From: Amaranthus tricolor
Taxonomy: Eukaryota > Streptophyta > Magnoliopsida > Caryophyllales > Amaranthaceae
Assembly: GCF_026212465.1 (NCBI RefSeq)
Contig: NC_080057.1
Coordinates: forward strand, 24,454,647 to 24,518,646
DNA: 64,000 bases
Reading direction: 5' to 3'
Of this stretch, positions 1 to 9,623 are shown one piece after another. The position numbers and the translations under genes are program-made. The notes beneath the pieces were generated by a model. That model was not told the DNA's origin, searched no databases, and saw only the letters and a program-made list of their open reading frames with translations. The stretch's first letter is position 1, and the number at the start of each line of letters is the position of its first letter.

Positions 1-325
1 TAGATAAAAAGATATACATTTGTTTTCGACTTCGGCCACCATTTACAACCTTCACTCTACATAGCTGTCTAAAGCACCAACTTGTATGTTGTATCCACCT
101 TAGCTTCAAAATCCCATCAATTAACTTTGCTACACTTTTCTCTCTGTAAGACTACGATCTCTAATTTATATGAAAAGTTGGGGCAATAAAGCCTTAAACT
201 ACCTAAAAATAACAACAATTATGCAAACTAGAAAACCCATATGAATCAAACAATCAACAGATTTAAAAAGAGCTAATTATAAATCACATTGCAGTATCAA
301 AAATGAAAGTTAAGGCAATATAAAC

Positions 326-481
326 CTTATGAATATTGTCCTTGGGGAGGGCAGTAGTAGTAGAATAGCTCCTGGGAGATGAGAAAAATGGAGTTTGAAG
401 CTTGGGTTTCTGGGAAGGGAGATAAGTATGGAGACTACGAAATATAGGGTAGCTGGACCTTAAGCGTTGCGCCATTCCCAT
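326..481 (-). CDS. First exon of an unrecognised, probably mitochondrial protein (partial gene)
   Basis: The minus-strand frame begins at an ATG at 481, with a second in-frame ATG at 475 that starts MAQRLRSSYP. It ends at a plausible splice donor, AAG|GTTTAT, at 326. The peptide of about 50 residues is rich in Arg, Ser, Pro and Thr, nearly free of acidic residues, and ends in a Tyr-Ser-Thr-rich stretch (SPRSYSTTTALPKDN). This looks like a mitochondrial presequence. The rest of the gene would lie to the left, partly or wholly outside the window, and I could not confidently place the next exon. I do not recognise the family. It could also be a plastid transit peptide. Confidence 0.45.
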
Positions 482-2573
482 GAATTTCCTGCCTTGAAAC
501 CCACAATGCACAAATCCTTAGACTAATGTTCAATGGTAGTGAGCGGCGCCCTTTGATGGGGATGATTGATTAAGATGAAAGAATCTTAAAATCTGATAAA
601 ACCTTGAGTTGATTTGACGCAAACTCACTAACTCTCAAGTGGTGTTCATAATTTTTTATGTTGTTTATTACTTTTGACTCTTTGGAGAGGAGCAAGACAT
701 TGTTCACTCAAAAACCCCAAAAATGAATACTTTCACTAAAAAATATTCGTATTCAATTTTAACATATTATATATAAAAATACTACTATTAAATATTATAG
801 TAAGCATAATAAAACGGAGGTACTACAGGCTTTTTGGGTGCGTTTGTCTTCACTCGTAAACATCCTTAAACATTCTCATAAAATCATTTAATTTGTGCGT
901 GTTTAGATGTAGAGTTTTACGTTATTGATATGAGTGTTATCAATCTTTTGAGTAATTTTTCCAATTTGATCTGAACATAAAGTGTTATATTCACACCTAC
1001 TTAGGTTTATAATGTCCTCGTTGCACTTGTAGGTTGATCTTTATTATGCTTTAAGATCTTATTCCCACTGAGTATCTCGTCTTTTGAATCAACTACGATT
1101 ACAAGATTGTTCTGATACTATTTGTAAATAATTTTTAAAACTTATTCAAATTGATGACACTGCTTTGTAAAGAATTTGTCTTTAAGAGCCAACAAAAAAT
1201 TACATCAAAAGTTTGATTGATTCACTACAATCCACATATTATCGTGCTCCCGATATATAAAGACAATGATGCAAATACGGCTGACTATTCATCTAATTTA
1301 ACCTTGCCCTGATTCACATGTTATGTATGAGCGCATTTGACATAGAGCATGCGAATTTTACTTCATGGAACCAAATATATGCAACATGTTTCATACCAAT
1401 GAATCCATGATAATTAATTGTATCGAATAAAGAAACATTATAGTGACTACAGTAATCAAAACAAAAAATATGAATTAAACATAGCCTATGACTTAAGCGC
1501 GCCCGAAATATTTGTTGACCCTGATCCAAACGCACCTAAATCCCATTCAATTTAAGGCTAATGCGCAATAGCCAATATAGGATGTATTCGGCTCATGTAC
1601 AAACATATCCATGGCACATTTGTTTCTTAGACCAAATGCATCTAAGTCGCACTTCACACACAACGTTGGATACTAAATTTTGCAATTTAATCGATTTCCT
1701 AAGTTTGCTACATTCTTTTAAAATTAAGTATTGCCTTAATAGCAATAAGTATTATTCTCTGAATGAGACTTGTGTTTGGATTCTCATGGACTCTATCCTT
1801 ATTCTACCTTACAAGAAAAAAATAATTTACTATAAATTTTATTTTTATCAAGACATTTACTTTCTTTGTTTTTATTGCAAGTTAAGTGGAGGAAAAGAGA
1901 AAATTAAGTAAAAATCAAACTTAATGCCATGCTTAGAAAGGTATTACTTGCTCTAATGGAAATAAACGTAATTTTCTTTATTATCTCCTTTAATATCATC
2001 TGAACAAATTGAATTTTTTATCTCATCTTCAACTACTCTATTACATTTATACCAAACCCATTGATAACAAGCTCAAAGTTGCATGAGTATAATTATGTTG
2101 TCCGGACCATGAACCATACTAATCGTATAAAAGTATGTTCAGTTTAAAGTAGTTGTAAGGGTAGTTGTAAATTGAAATAATGTCTAAGTGATTGTTAATC
2201 GTAGTTATCTTGTCGTTGTACAATTATAGTTGTTAGATATTTAATTATTTAATTCGTTGCGTAAATAAATAGCGTTGTTAATAATAAATATTATAATAGA
2301 TATTGAAAGTAAAAACTAAAAAATAGAATTTTAAAAAAATATTAAAACATTAATTTTGATTTTAGAACATTATTTAAAAACAACCAAATGCATCACTAAA
2401 CAATAATCCATACTTAAATTAATACTTTGTCAACAATGATGTTAAGAGAAGGATTGGGGCAAAAGAAGTGTAAAAAACATTCTTAAAATTCCACAAATTG
2501 CAATCAAAATCACTTAATCCTATCTTCCCGCCACTCCATTTATCTCCTCAACCCTTAAGCTCGAAGAACATCC
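482..2573. other. AT-rich intergenic region
   Basis: No gene is supported here. Short open frames, for example near 1561-1911, have AT-driven composition and no family resemblance. A motif GGTGCGTTTG near 838 is matched by its inverse CAAACGCACC near 1527, so 836-1540 could be a ~700 bp non-autonomous DNA transposon. I could not find a matching target duplication, so that remains weak. The 3' part holds the promoter and 5' leader of TOP6A; no clear TATA box or other motif decides its start. Confidence 0.4.
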
Positions 2574-3911
2574 ATGGCGGACAACAAAAAACGCCGCCGT
2601 ACTCAAGATTACAACTCCTCAGATTCCGACAATGAAGAATCACCCACAAACATAACCACAACCAAAACCCCCCATTTATCCCAAAAATCTGCACCATTCC
2701 TCAAACGCCTTAAACCAGATTCCACCATTCTCGATTCCCTCAAACAATTAGCAGACTCCATTAAAAACCCATCTTCATCTTCATCCAAAAAACCCACCAC
2801 ACTCGCGGACGTATCCGCTTCTCTCTCTTCCTCTTGTCGTGAAGTTACCGACCTATCTCTTTCCTCCGTCCAATCTGAAATCGAAACCCTAGTTTTCTCT
2901 ATCACTAAATCAATCCTCTCCGGTAATGGATTCTCCTTCAATGTCCCTTCTCGTGCTTCTTCAAACCATTTATACATCCCTGAACTTGATCGAATCGTTC
3001 TCAAGGATAAATCATCTTCCCGCCCGTTTGCGGCCGTCGGATCTGTCCGTAAAGCTACTGTTACCACCCGTATCTTATCCCTAATCCACCAGCTCTGTAT
3101 TCGAAGCATCCATGTCACCAAGCGTGACTTATTTTACACCGATGTCAAGCTTTTTCAAGATCAATCCCAAAGCGACGCCGTTTTGGACGATGTTTCTTGT
3201 ATATTGGGTTGTACTAGGTCTAGTCTAAATGTGGTTGCTTCGGAAAAAGGGGTTGTTGTTGGTAGACTTATATTCAGCGATAATGGTGATATGATCGATT
3301 GTACTAAAATGGGTGTTGGTGGGAAAGCAATTCCTCCCAATATTGATCGTGTTGGCGACATGAAAAGCGACGCCTTGTTCGTGCTTCTCGTCGAGAAAGA
3401 TGCTGCTTTCATGCGATTGGCCGAGGATCGATTCTACAATCGATTCCCATGTATAATAATCACTGCAAAAGGTCAGCCTGATGTTGCTACTAGATTGTTC
3501 TTGAGGAAATTGAAACTTGAATTGAATTTACCTGTATTAGCATTAGTTGATAGTGATCCATATGGGTTGAAAATTTTATCAGTTTATGGTTGTGGGTCTA
3601 AGAATATGTCTTATGATAGTGCAAATTTGACTACTCCTGATATCAAATGGTTGGGAATTAGGCCAAGTGATTTGGATAAGTATAAGATACCTGATCAATG
3701 TAGGTTGCCAATGACTGAACAGGATATTAAGACTGGTAAGGATTTGCTTGAAGAGGATTTTGTGAAGAAGAATCCTGGTTGGGTTAGAGAGTTGGAGTTG
3801 ATGGTTAAGACTAAACAAAAGGCTGAAATTCAAGCTCTTAGTTCATTTGGGTTTCAGTATTTGTCTGAGGTTTATCTGCCCCTTAAGTTGCAGCAAAGAG
3901 ATTGGCTTTGA
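2574..3911 (+). CDS. TOP6A: DNA topoisomerase VI subunit A, plant type (SPO11-3/RHL2/BIN5 class)
   Basis: This single-exon gene encodes 445 residues, close to the usual ~430 of plant TOP6A. After a Ser-rich N-terminus of about 80 residues, the winged-helix catalytic domain carries the active-site tyrosine, Tyr188, in KRDLFYTD. The Toprim domain follows, with Glu274 in LLVEKDAAF and the acidic pair Asp326/Asp328 in LVDSDPYG that binds Mg2+. The C-terminus ends [10 protein letters not shown], typical of the family. With TOP6B, and the partners BIN4 and RHL1 known from Arabidopsis, this type II topoisomerase decatenates DNA in the nucleus and is needed for endoreduplication and cell expansion. 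The intronless structure and motifs favour the vegetative TOP6A over the meiotic, many-intron SPO11-1 and SPO11-2. All catalytic residues are intact. The ATG at 2574 (CCATGGCG) fits a good plant start context. Confidence 0.95.
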   Translation: MADNKKRRRTQDYNSSDSDNEESPTNITTTKTPHLSQKSAPFLKRLKPDSTILDSLKQLADSIKNPSSSSSKKPTTLADVSASLSSSCREVTDLSLSSVQSEIETLVFSITKSILSGNGFSFNVPSRASSNHLYIPELDRIVLKDKSSSRPFAAVGSVRKATVTTRILSLIHQLCIRSIHVTKRDLFYTDVKLFQDQSQSDAVLDDVSCILGCTRSSLNVVASEKGVVVGRLIFSDNGDMIDCTKMGVGGKAIPPNIDRVGDMKSDALFVLLVEKDAAFMRLAEDRFYNRFPCIIITAKGQPDVATRLFLRKLKLELNLPVLALVDSDPYGLKILSVYGCGSKNMSYDSANLTTPDIKWLGIRPSDLDKYKIPDQCRLPMTEQDIKTGKDLLEEDFVKKNPGWVRELELMVKTKQKAEIQALSSFGFQYLSEVYLPLKLQQRDWL

Positions 3912-3930
3912 TCAGTTTCGTGATGAGTCT

Positions 3931-4276
3931 GAGTGTAGTGTTAGAGGTTGATGGCTCGAGAATCATGGGTTCACGCTAGCAGTTGAAGGTTCACTCGTAT
4001 AGTTTTGCGATAAAGATTTGATTCTGATCACCTATAAAACATATGAATTTGAGTATAGTTTTAAAGGTTGATGGGTCTAGAATCATGGGTTGGGGCAATC
4101 GGTTGAAGGTTTTCCCGTACAGTTTGCAACAAAGATTTGATTCTCATCACCTACAAAACATGAATTTGAGTGTAGTTTTAAAGGTTGATGGTACTAGAAT
4201 CATGGGTTGAGACTAGCGGTTGAATGCTCTCCCGTACAGTTTGCGACAAAGATTTGATTCTCATTACCTACAAAAC
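3931..4276. repeat. Three tandem ~118 bp repeats just downstream of TOP6A
   Basis: Three head-to-tail copies begin at 3931, 4051 and 4168, so the periods are 120 and 117 bp. Each contains the landmarks GTTGATGG, AATCATGGGTT, ACAAAGATTTGATTCT and CACCTAYAAAAC. The array starts about 20 bp after the TOP6A stop and so probably lies in its 3' UTR. Copies 2 and 3 resemble each other more than copy 1. No coding frame is kept through the units. Confidence 0.85.
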
Positions 4277-5073
4277 GGATTAATTTTCGCTTCCTCTTAC
4301 CAGTAGGCGATTCTCTATCCTTACCCGATAAAGAAGATCGATGTGTTGCTTTCAAACATTTTATGTTAGTTTATTGTTTTCAGTGGAGTTTATGTTGACT
4401 GACTGTTTCTGATGTATCTTGGCAATTGTAATGAAATGTATCTTTGTAACTGAAATTTGGATGTTGAATGTTGAATGTTGAATTTTCATTGCTTAATGGG
4501 AAATTAGGAATAAGATTTTAGTATGATTCCTCTATTTGTGTGGTCAATGACGTTCCTAAGAGTAGAATTGGAGAATGGTTGGTCTAGAGGTTTTATGTTT
4601 TTTTTTACCACAAGAAGAATCAATATCTCCTCCCCTCTTAGAATTCTCCGGCCTTTCTTTGAAACAAAATAGAAAAAAGTAAAATTGTGTACATCTAACA
4701 TGATCAAAACGTTGGTGGGAGTTATCTATCAGCCTTCGGATTGTATTCACTATTTTGGCTGTTCTCGTTCATGCAGCCGATGGGATGATACATATACATG
4801 TGTATTTAGAAAGATTTCATAAAGAATCAAAACTTAGTGGTGAACTGGTGGTGCCAGTGCTTTAGTCTTCAACCAACGATCTAGCGATTTTCTAGTGACC
4901 AACAGTCTAAATTATATAGATTAGACATACATCGGCTACTCATAAATCATATCATAATTGCAGGGTACGAGGAGGCAACAATGGGCTCCTTCAAGTGGAA
5001 CTCTAAAACCCACAAGTATTAACCTATAGAAGTTGAAACAATAGGAAACCTATACAACTCTGGTAATGACACA
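4277..5073. other. Intergenic stretch between TOP6A and the MULE
   Basis: It contains the likely TOP6A polyadenylation region (T-rich and AATGAAATG-like stretches near 4430-4490) and no supportable gene. It ends in a (TAA)n microsatellite, 5074-5095, which was the target of the MULE insertion. Confidence 0.4.
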
Positions 5074-5095
5074 ATAATAATAATAATAATAATAA

Positions 5096-5280
5096 GAGAA
5101 AATTCTATGAAACTACCTATTCTATACCTGATTTTGCAAAAAACTACATTATCTAATTTTTTTTCCAAAAAACTACCTTATGTAATACTTATCTTTGCAA
5201 AAGAGTACCATTTGACGGATTCGAATGTTTGACCGTCAATACTAACGTTTGACTTTCACGTGTGAAGCACGTGCCCCTTT
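5096..5280 (+). repeat. Left terminal inverted repeat of the MULE
   Basis: About 185 bp match the complement of 8582-8764 with scattered substitutions. The TIR contains two G-box cores (CACGTG at 5257-5262 and 5268-5273), TTGAC W-box cores and a repeated AAAACTACCTTAT-like module. Weaker similarity runs further inward (the TTCATTTCAGAAA stretch and TTCGAA clusters up to ~5440), so the 5' leaders of both internal genes share ancestry. It probably serves as the promoter of the GRF gene. Confidence 0.85.
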
Positions 5281-5465
5281 TATAACCAGCCCTTCCTTCA
5301 TTTCAGAAATTCCATGCCATTTTCTCGTTTTGCTGCTTCGAAAAAAGCCCTAATTTTTCCCCTCCTTCTTCGAAATCCCCCAAATTACTCCCCTTATTCT
5401 TCAAAAAACCCTAAATTATTCTCGTTTTCCTTCGAAAAACCTTAAATTTTTGCTAGTAATTAGTA

Positions 5466-5903
5466 ATGTCATCTTCTTCTTCAACCCAAAACTCGAAACC
5501 TGAAAACTGTGGGTGTGGAGTTCCCTTTGCAAGGAGGGTTTCATGGACCAAGGAAAATCCAGGAAGAAGGTTTAAGAGTTGCGTTTTTTATGATCCTGAT
5601 ACAAATTGGAGGGGATGCAAAAAGTTTAAATGGGTTGATCAACCTGAAATGGCTGTTTGGCAAAGAGAAGTCACGAACAAGCTTGTGGAGGAGAAGCGAC
5701 AATTGGCAACCGAAATCAAGATCTTGACATCAAGGGTTTGTTGCTTGGAACATGAAAAGGAACAAGCAATTTCAGAAATTAAAAGGATTAAGAAGAAATG
5801 GATGAATGAGAGGAAGCATGGAAATCAGTTTACAAGCTTTGCATTAGGGTTTTTCGTTTGTTTTTTGTTAGTGTTTGTTGTATTAATCAAGGCTATTATT
5901 TGA
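5466..5903 (+). CDS. GRF-type zinc-finger protein with coiled coil and C-terminal membrane anchor, inside a MULE
   Basis: This intact single exon encodes 145 residues. A GRF zinc finger occupies residues ~14-60, with candidate zinc ligands Cys15, Cys17, Cys39 and Cys51 and the signature PGRRFKSC followed by GCKKFKW. Residues ~63-117 are charged and heptad-like, a probable coiled coil. Residues ~122-143 (FALGFFVCFLLVFVV) form one hydrophobic helix near the C-terminus, as in a tail-anchored protein. GRF fingers bind single-stranded nucleic acid in proteins such as APE2 and TOP3A. Small plant proteins with this exact layout are numerous and uncharacterised. The 5' leader has an AAACCCTAA telo-box-like motif near 5408. 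The gene sits at the mudrB position of the element. It could help transposition or be captured host sequence; the sequence alone does not decide. Confidence 0.85.
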   Translation: MSSSSSTQNSKPENCGCGVPFARRVSWTKENPGRRFKSCVFYDPDTNWRGCKKFKWVDQPEMAVWQREVTNKLVEEKRQLATEIKILTSRVCCLEHEKEQAISEIKRIKKKWMNERKHGNQFTSFALGFFVCFLLVFVVLIKAII

Positions 5904-6736
5904 AGTTTAGGACCTATTTAAGAATAATTGTAACAGTGATTTGGGTATTATAAATTGATCATGATCATTGAATGAATTAAGATTTTATTTTTTCAATTTA
6001 ATTTCTTTTGCAGGAACTGTAAATACACTTTTGTTAATGTAATGTGGGTTGTGTTTGCTGTGTTTGTTTGTTTGTTGTGGGTTTGCTGTTTGGTGTGTGT
6101 TTGCTGTGTATGGTTAATGTAATGTGGGTTGTTGTGGTTGCTGTGTGTTTGATCTTTTTGGTGTGTTTGGTGTTTGCTGTTTGATGTGTACCTATTCTAT
6201 GATGTTTTCAACTTGCTGTTTGGCTCAGTAGCAATGTACATTAGATGAACATGCCATTTCAGCAAGTTGCTATGTTTATGTTTGGCTCAGTAGCTCTAAT
6301 GTGTGTGGTGTTTTTGTTTGGTGTTTGTTGTGTTTACTTAACCTTTTCAATCATTCAGCAAGTTGCTGTCATGCTCAACACAATCACACTTCCTTAAACA
6401 AAATGATCTTAAACATGATCTGAACATGATGAACATTGATCTGAAAACTGATTTGAACATTGATTCAACACAATCAGTTCAGCACAGCACATATTACTTA
6501 TCAATTGCTCTGAACATTGATCTGCACATTGATTCAAGGGTGTCTCAGTATGAACATTGATCTGAACACTGATTTGAACATTGATTCAACACAATCAGTT
6601 CAGCACAGCACAGCATAGAACATTGATTTGAACATTTGATTACATGCTGTTCATCTCAAAACACAGTATATGTCTTACATTAATTCAGCACATTAAATTC
6701 AAAGAAACAAAGTACATTCTCAATTCAAATACAGCT
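5904..6736. repeat. Internal spacer of the MULE with simple and tandem repeats
   Basis: This lies between the two convergent genes. About 6040-6330 is biased to G/T, with recurring GTGTTTGCTGT words. At 6431 and again at 6552 a block beginning GAACATTGATCTGAA recurs (period ~121 bp), including the shared stretch TTCAACACAATCAGTTCAGC. No long coding frame is convincing. The region must hold both transcription terminators. Confidence 0.6.
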
Positions 6737-8432
6737 CTATATTTGACTTTGTTGATCCACTATACATGAAGTGGATGCTGTTGTTCCGGTTTGCGTTTGT
6801 TGACTGCTGGTGCAAGGAGTTCCTATTTTAGGCCTTCCACCCTTTGACTTCCTCCCTGTTGGATGTGATTTTGCTGGATTCTTGCATTTTCTTTTGTTGT
6901 GGCCTAATTCACCGCAATTACCACATCTTCGTTGCTTGAATTCTCGAACAACATTTACAGGCTTGTTACCTCCTTTACCTTCATCGCTTTCCTTTTTTCT
7001 TTTCTTCATTTTAGGCCTTCCAGGCATCTTTCGAAATGGTGGAGGAAGAGGTTTTGCTAAAGTGGTTGTCGGCCACATTTCGCGTCCTGGCATACCATAA
7101 AACTTAGGATCATATGTCTTTGCATACGTTTCTACAAGATACGCCTGATGGACAAATTCACTAGCATCCAATTTTCTAATACAAATACAAGCCATGGCAT
7201 GTTTGCAAGGGATCCCAAGAAGATTCCAACTTCCACAAAGGCATGTCTTATTGGTCAAGTTCACAACGTAACTTTTTTCATCATCATCCACCTCAAACTC
7301 AGACACATCCACTGGGATTACCCTCAAACCATATATTTCCTTTGAATTTTTTTCAATCATTTTGGAGATAGCTGGCATCAACACACCTCTAAAGTTACCC
7401 AACCCTTCTCTTTTGGCTGCACTCCGTTGCATCACATATCTCCTAATCCACTCCATAAGAGAAATAATGGGCTTCCCCCTAGCTTCTACTAACACATTAT
7501 TAAATGATTCACAACAATTATTTAACAACATCCCAGACTTACTCCTAATAGGAAAAGCATGCTTAGACCAGTGTTTAGCAGGAATAGCAGCTAGATATTC
7601 ATATGCTTGAACAGAAATATTCTTTATTTCATTTATTTCTCTATCAAAATCAAACTGTAAAAGGTAAATTATTACTAATTAGTTCGACATTAAAATCAAA
7701 CTGTAAAAGGTAAATTATGACACATCCATACCTTGTTGTAAGCTCTTGCTGCTTTCCAAAAGTGATGCTTGTACAACTCTCCAGGGAACTTAATCTTAAA
7801 GTTAGCCCATATATGCCTACAGCAAAACCTAATTTCAGCTTCAGGAATCACTGCGTTTAAAGCTTCAATCAAACCCTACATTGTGAACACATTAGTATTT
7901 AGAATGTTAATTACAATTCAAACAAATTATAGAAATCAAGTAACTACGTGCATACCTTTTGCCTATCGCTCATGAAGGTAAAATCTTCACATCCTGCTTG
8001 CACCCAACTACTTGATGAACTAACCGACTTTAGGTCTTCTATAAGGAGATTTAGAAACCAAGTCCAAGTTTCTACGTTTTCTGTTTCGACGACAGCCCAT
8101 GCAACAGGGAAGATGTTATTGTTCCCATCCTTACCTACAGCGGTAAGCAAAACCCCAGGGAATTGTCCCTTCAAATGCGCCCCATCAACACATATAATAG
8201 GCCTACAACCAGCAACAAAACCCTCCTTACATGCTGGCAAACATATATACATCCTTTGAAACAAGGGTGGAGGTGTCTCTATTCCGATGCATTTGACGAT
8301 TGCAGTGCTTCCAGGGTTATACCTCCTTATTGCTTCCGCATAATCCCACACCCTGCTATACTCTTCACTAGCATCACCAACTAACATTTTCTTTGCAATT
8401 CTTTTAGCCATGTAGCACTTAGAGTATTTCAC
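6737..8432 (-). pseudogene. MURA-type MULE transposase, N-terminally truncated
   Basis: Three exons on the minus strand: 8432 (or beyond)-7956, 7875-7732 and 7654-6737. The first contains the MULE DDE domain, with the first Asp in IICVDGAHLKG and the second in FMSDRQK, the latter spliced to GLIEALNAV. The second exon has the Cys/His-rich FCCRHIWANF segment. The third holds a SWIM zinc finger (CLCGSWNLLGIPCKHAMA) and a CCHC knuckle (CGNCGELGHNKRKC) near the C-terminus. The frame stays open upstream of 8432 into TIR-like sequence but offers no ATG before 8411, and the ~200-250 N-terminal residues normal for MURA proteins are absent. The exons read cleanly where translated, so the loss looks like a single internal deletion. 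Probably inactive. Confidence 0.85.
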
Positions 8433-8581
8433 TTCACAACCTAACTCCCTGAATTGAAGAGCTTTGCACAGCTTTTTCGAAGAAGATAACCCGGTTTTTT
8501 CGAAGAAGAAGAGAAAACATAAGCTCTTTCGAAGAAGGTTTCTGAAATGAACAGCAGCAATGAAGAAGGTTTGCTAAATAA

Positions 8582-8764
8582 TAGGTCACGTGCGTCACAC
8601 GTGATAGTCAAAGTTAGTTTTGACGGTCAAAACTAACCTATCCGTTAAAAGGTACTCTTTTGCAAACATAAGTATCACATAAGGTAGTTTTTTGAAAAAA
8701 AAATTAGATAAGGTAGTTTTTTGCAAAATCATGTATAGAATAGGTAGTTTTATAGAATTTTCTC
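8582..8764 (-). repeat. Right terminal inverted repeat of the MULE
   Basis: Inverse of the left TIR. It also carries two CACGTG cores (8587-8592 and 8598-8603) and a near-perfect palindrome around GTTTTGACGGTCAAAAC (about 8617-8633), so both promoter motifs are conserved at the two ends. Confidence 0.85.
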
Positions 8765-9623
8765 TAATAATAATAATAACTTTTGATTTTATAATAATTA
8801 AAAATAAATTTAACGGGATTTGTAATTTTATTAAAAAAATGTGACGACACAATAAAAAAAATGGCGATTTTTAAAAAGCGGGAAAATTAATTCCCAAACA
8901 GTATTAACATAGTTATTTTTTAACGATTGATGCAATAAAAACCTTGCAAATATTATTGGTTTAGATATTAAATCCCCTATATTATTAATGGTTTTATATG
9001 AATATAGAATTGCTAACAAAAGGTAAAAGATTATATCATATAATCGTTAACACTCTCAATAATTGCATGATAGAATCACTGTTATTATCGGTGATTTAAA
9101 CTTTCTAAAGGTGAGACATTTCCGTGTAGTTAAGGGCAACGAAGTTGAATGTAAAGAGGTAAGATTGTTTGTATAGTTTAATTAGTAGTTGGAGAATTTT
9201 TCTTTTATTCTATGTTCAATTATCACCCTTAAAAGATCAGTATAACTTATTGTAAATGTCAGCATATAATTAGGAAAAACGAGATGCATACACGTTAAGG
9301 AAAATATCATTCAAAACCCACTTATTAATGGGATAAAAGACTTCAATAATATATAGAATATGCACATCATTTTAAATTCATCGATGTGAAACAAACATTT
9401 TCAACATTAACAAAAAAATCCAATAGTTAATTTAGAAAATAAAATCAAATTTAAAATTAATGACCAAATTAATGGAGAAATTTCAAGAGCAAGCAAACAT
9501 GTGAAGGCAAAGGCTAAAGCGTGTCAGATTATGCTATGTGGAACTGTGGAATGTTCCATAAAAAACCAAATGCTTCCATTTCTCCATTTTTATGCTTTCT
9601 TCTATCAGCACTTAGTTTAACCC
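8765..9623. other. AT-rich intergenic region and AAED1 promoter
   Basis: After the TAATAATAA target copy the sequence is about three quarters A+T and I see no gene. The last ~100 bp before 9624, richer in C and T, should contain the AAED1 transcription start. I see no strong regulatory motif. Confidence 0.35.

Larger units (their letters stand above)
5096..8764. mobile_element. Mutator-like DNA transposon (MULE) carrying a GRF zinc-finger gene
   Basis: The 3669 bp element is bounded by long imperfect inverted repeats that begin GAGAAAATTCTAT at 5096 and end in the complement at 8764. It is flanked by TAATAATAA at 5087-5095 and again at 8765-8773. A 9 bp duplication is the Mutator-superfamily signature, although here it lies in a TAA microsatellite, so its edges are ambiguous by a few bases. 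Inside, a GRF zinc-finger gene reads right from the left TIR and a transposase reads left from the right TIR, so the two converge, as mudrA and mudrB do in maize MuDR. The transposase lacks its N-terminal third, so this copy is probably non-autonomous. Confidence 0.9.

Noticed and set aside
1561..1911. 116-codon plus-strand frame
   Set aside because: Its AT-rich composition, lack of motifs and lack of neighbouring exons make it a chance open frame.
2609..3121. Long minus-strand open frame opposite TOP6A
   Set aside because: It is the antisense shadow of a strongly conserved exon and has no family resemblance.
5509..5727. Second plus-strand frame overlapping the GRF gene
   Set aside because: The conserved GRF motif, coiled coil and membrane segment are in the other frame, so this is a shadow.
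6810..7100. Plus-strand frame of 96 codons
   Set aside because: It lies opposite the SWIM/zinc-knuckle exon of the transposase, which explains its composition.
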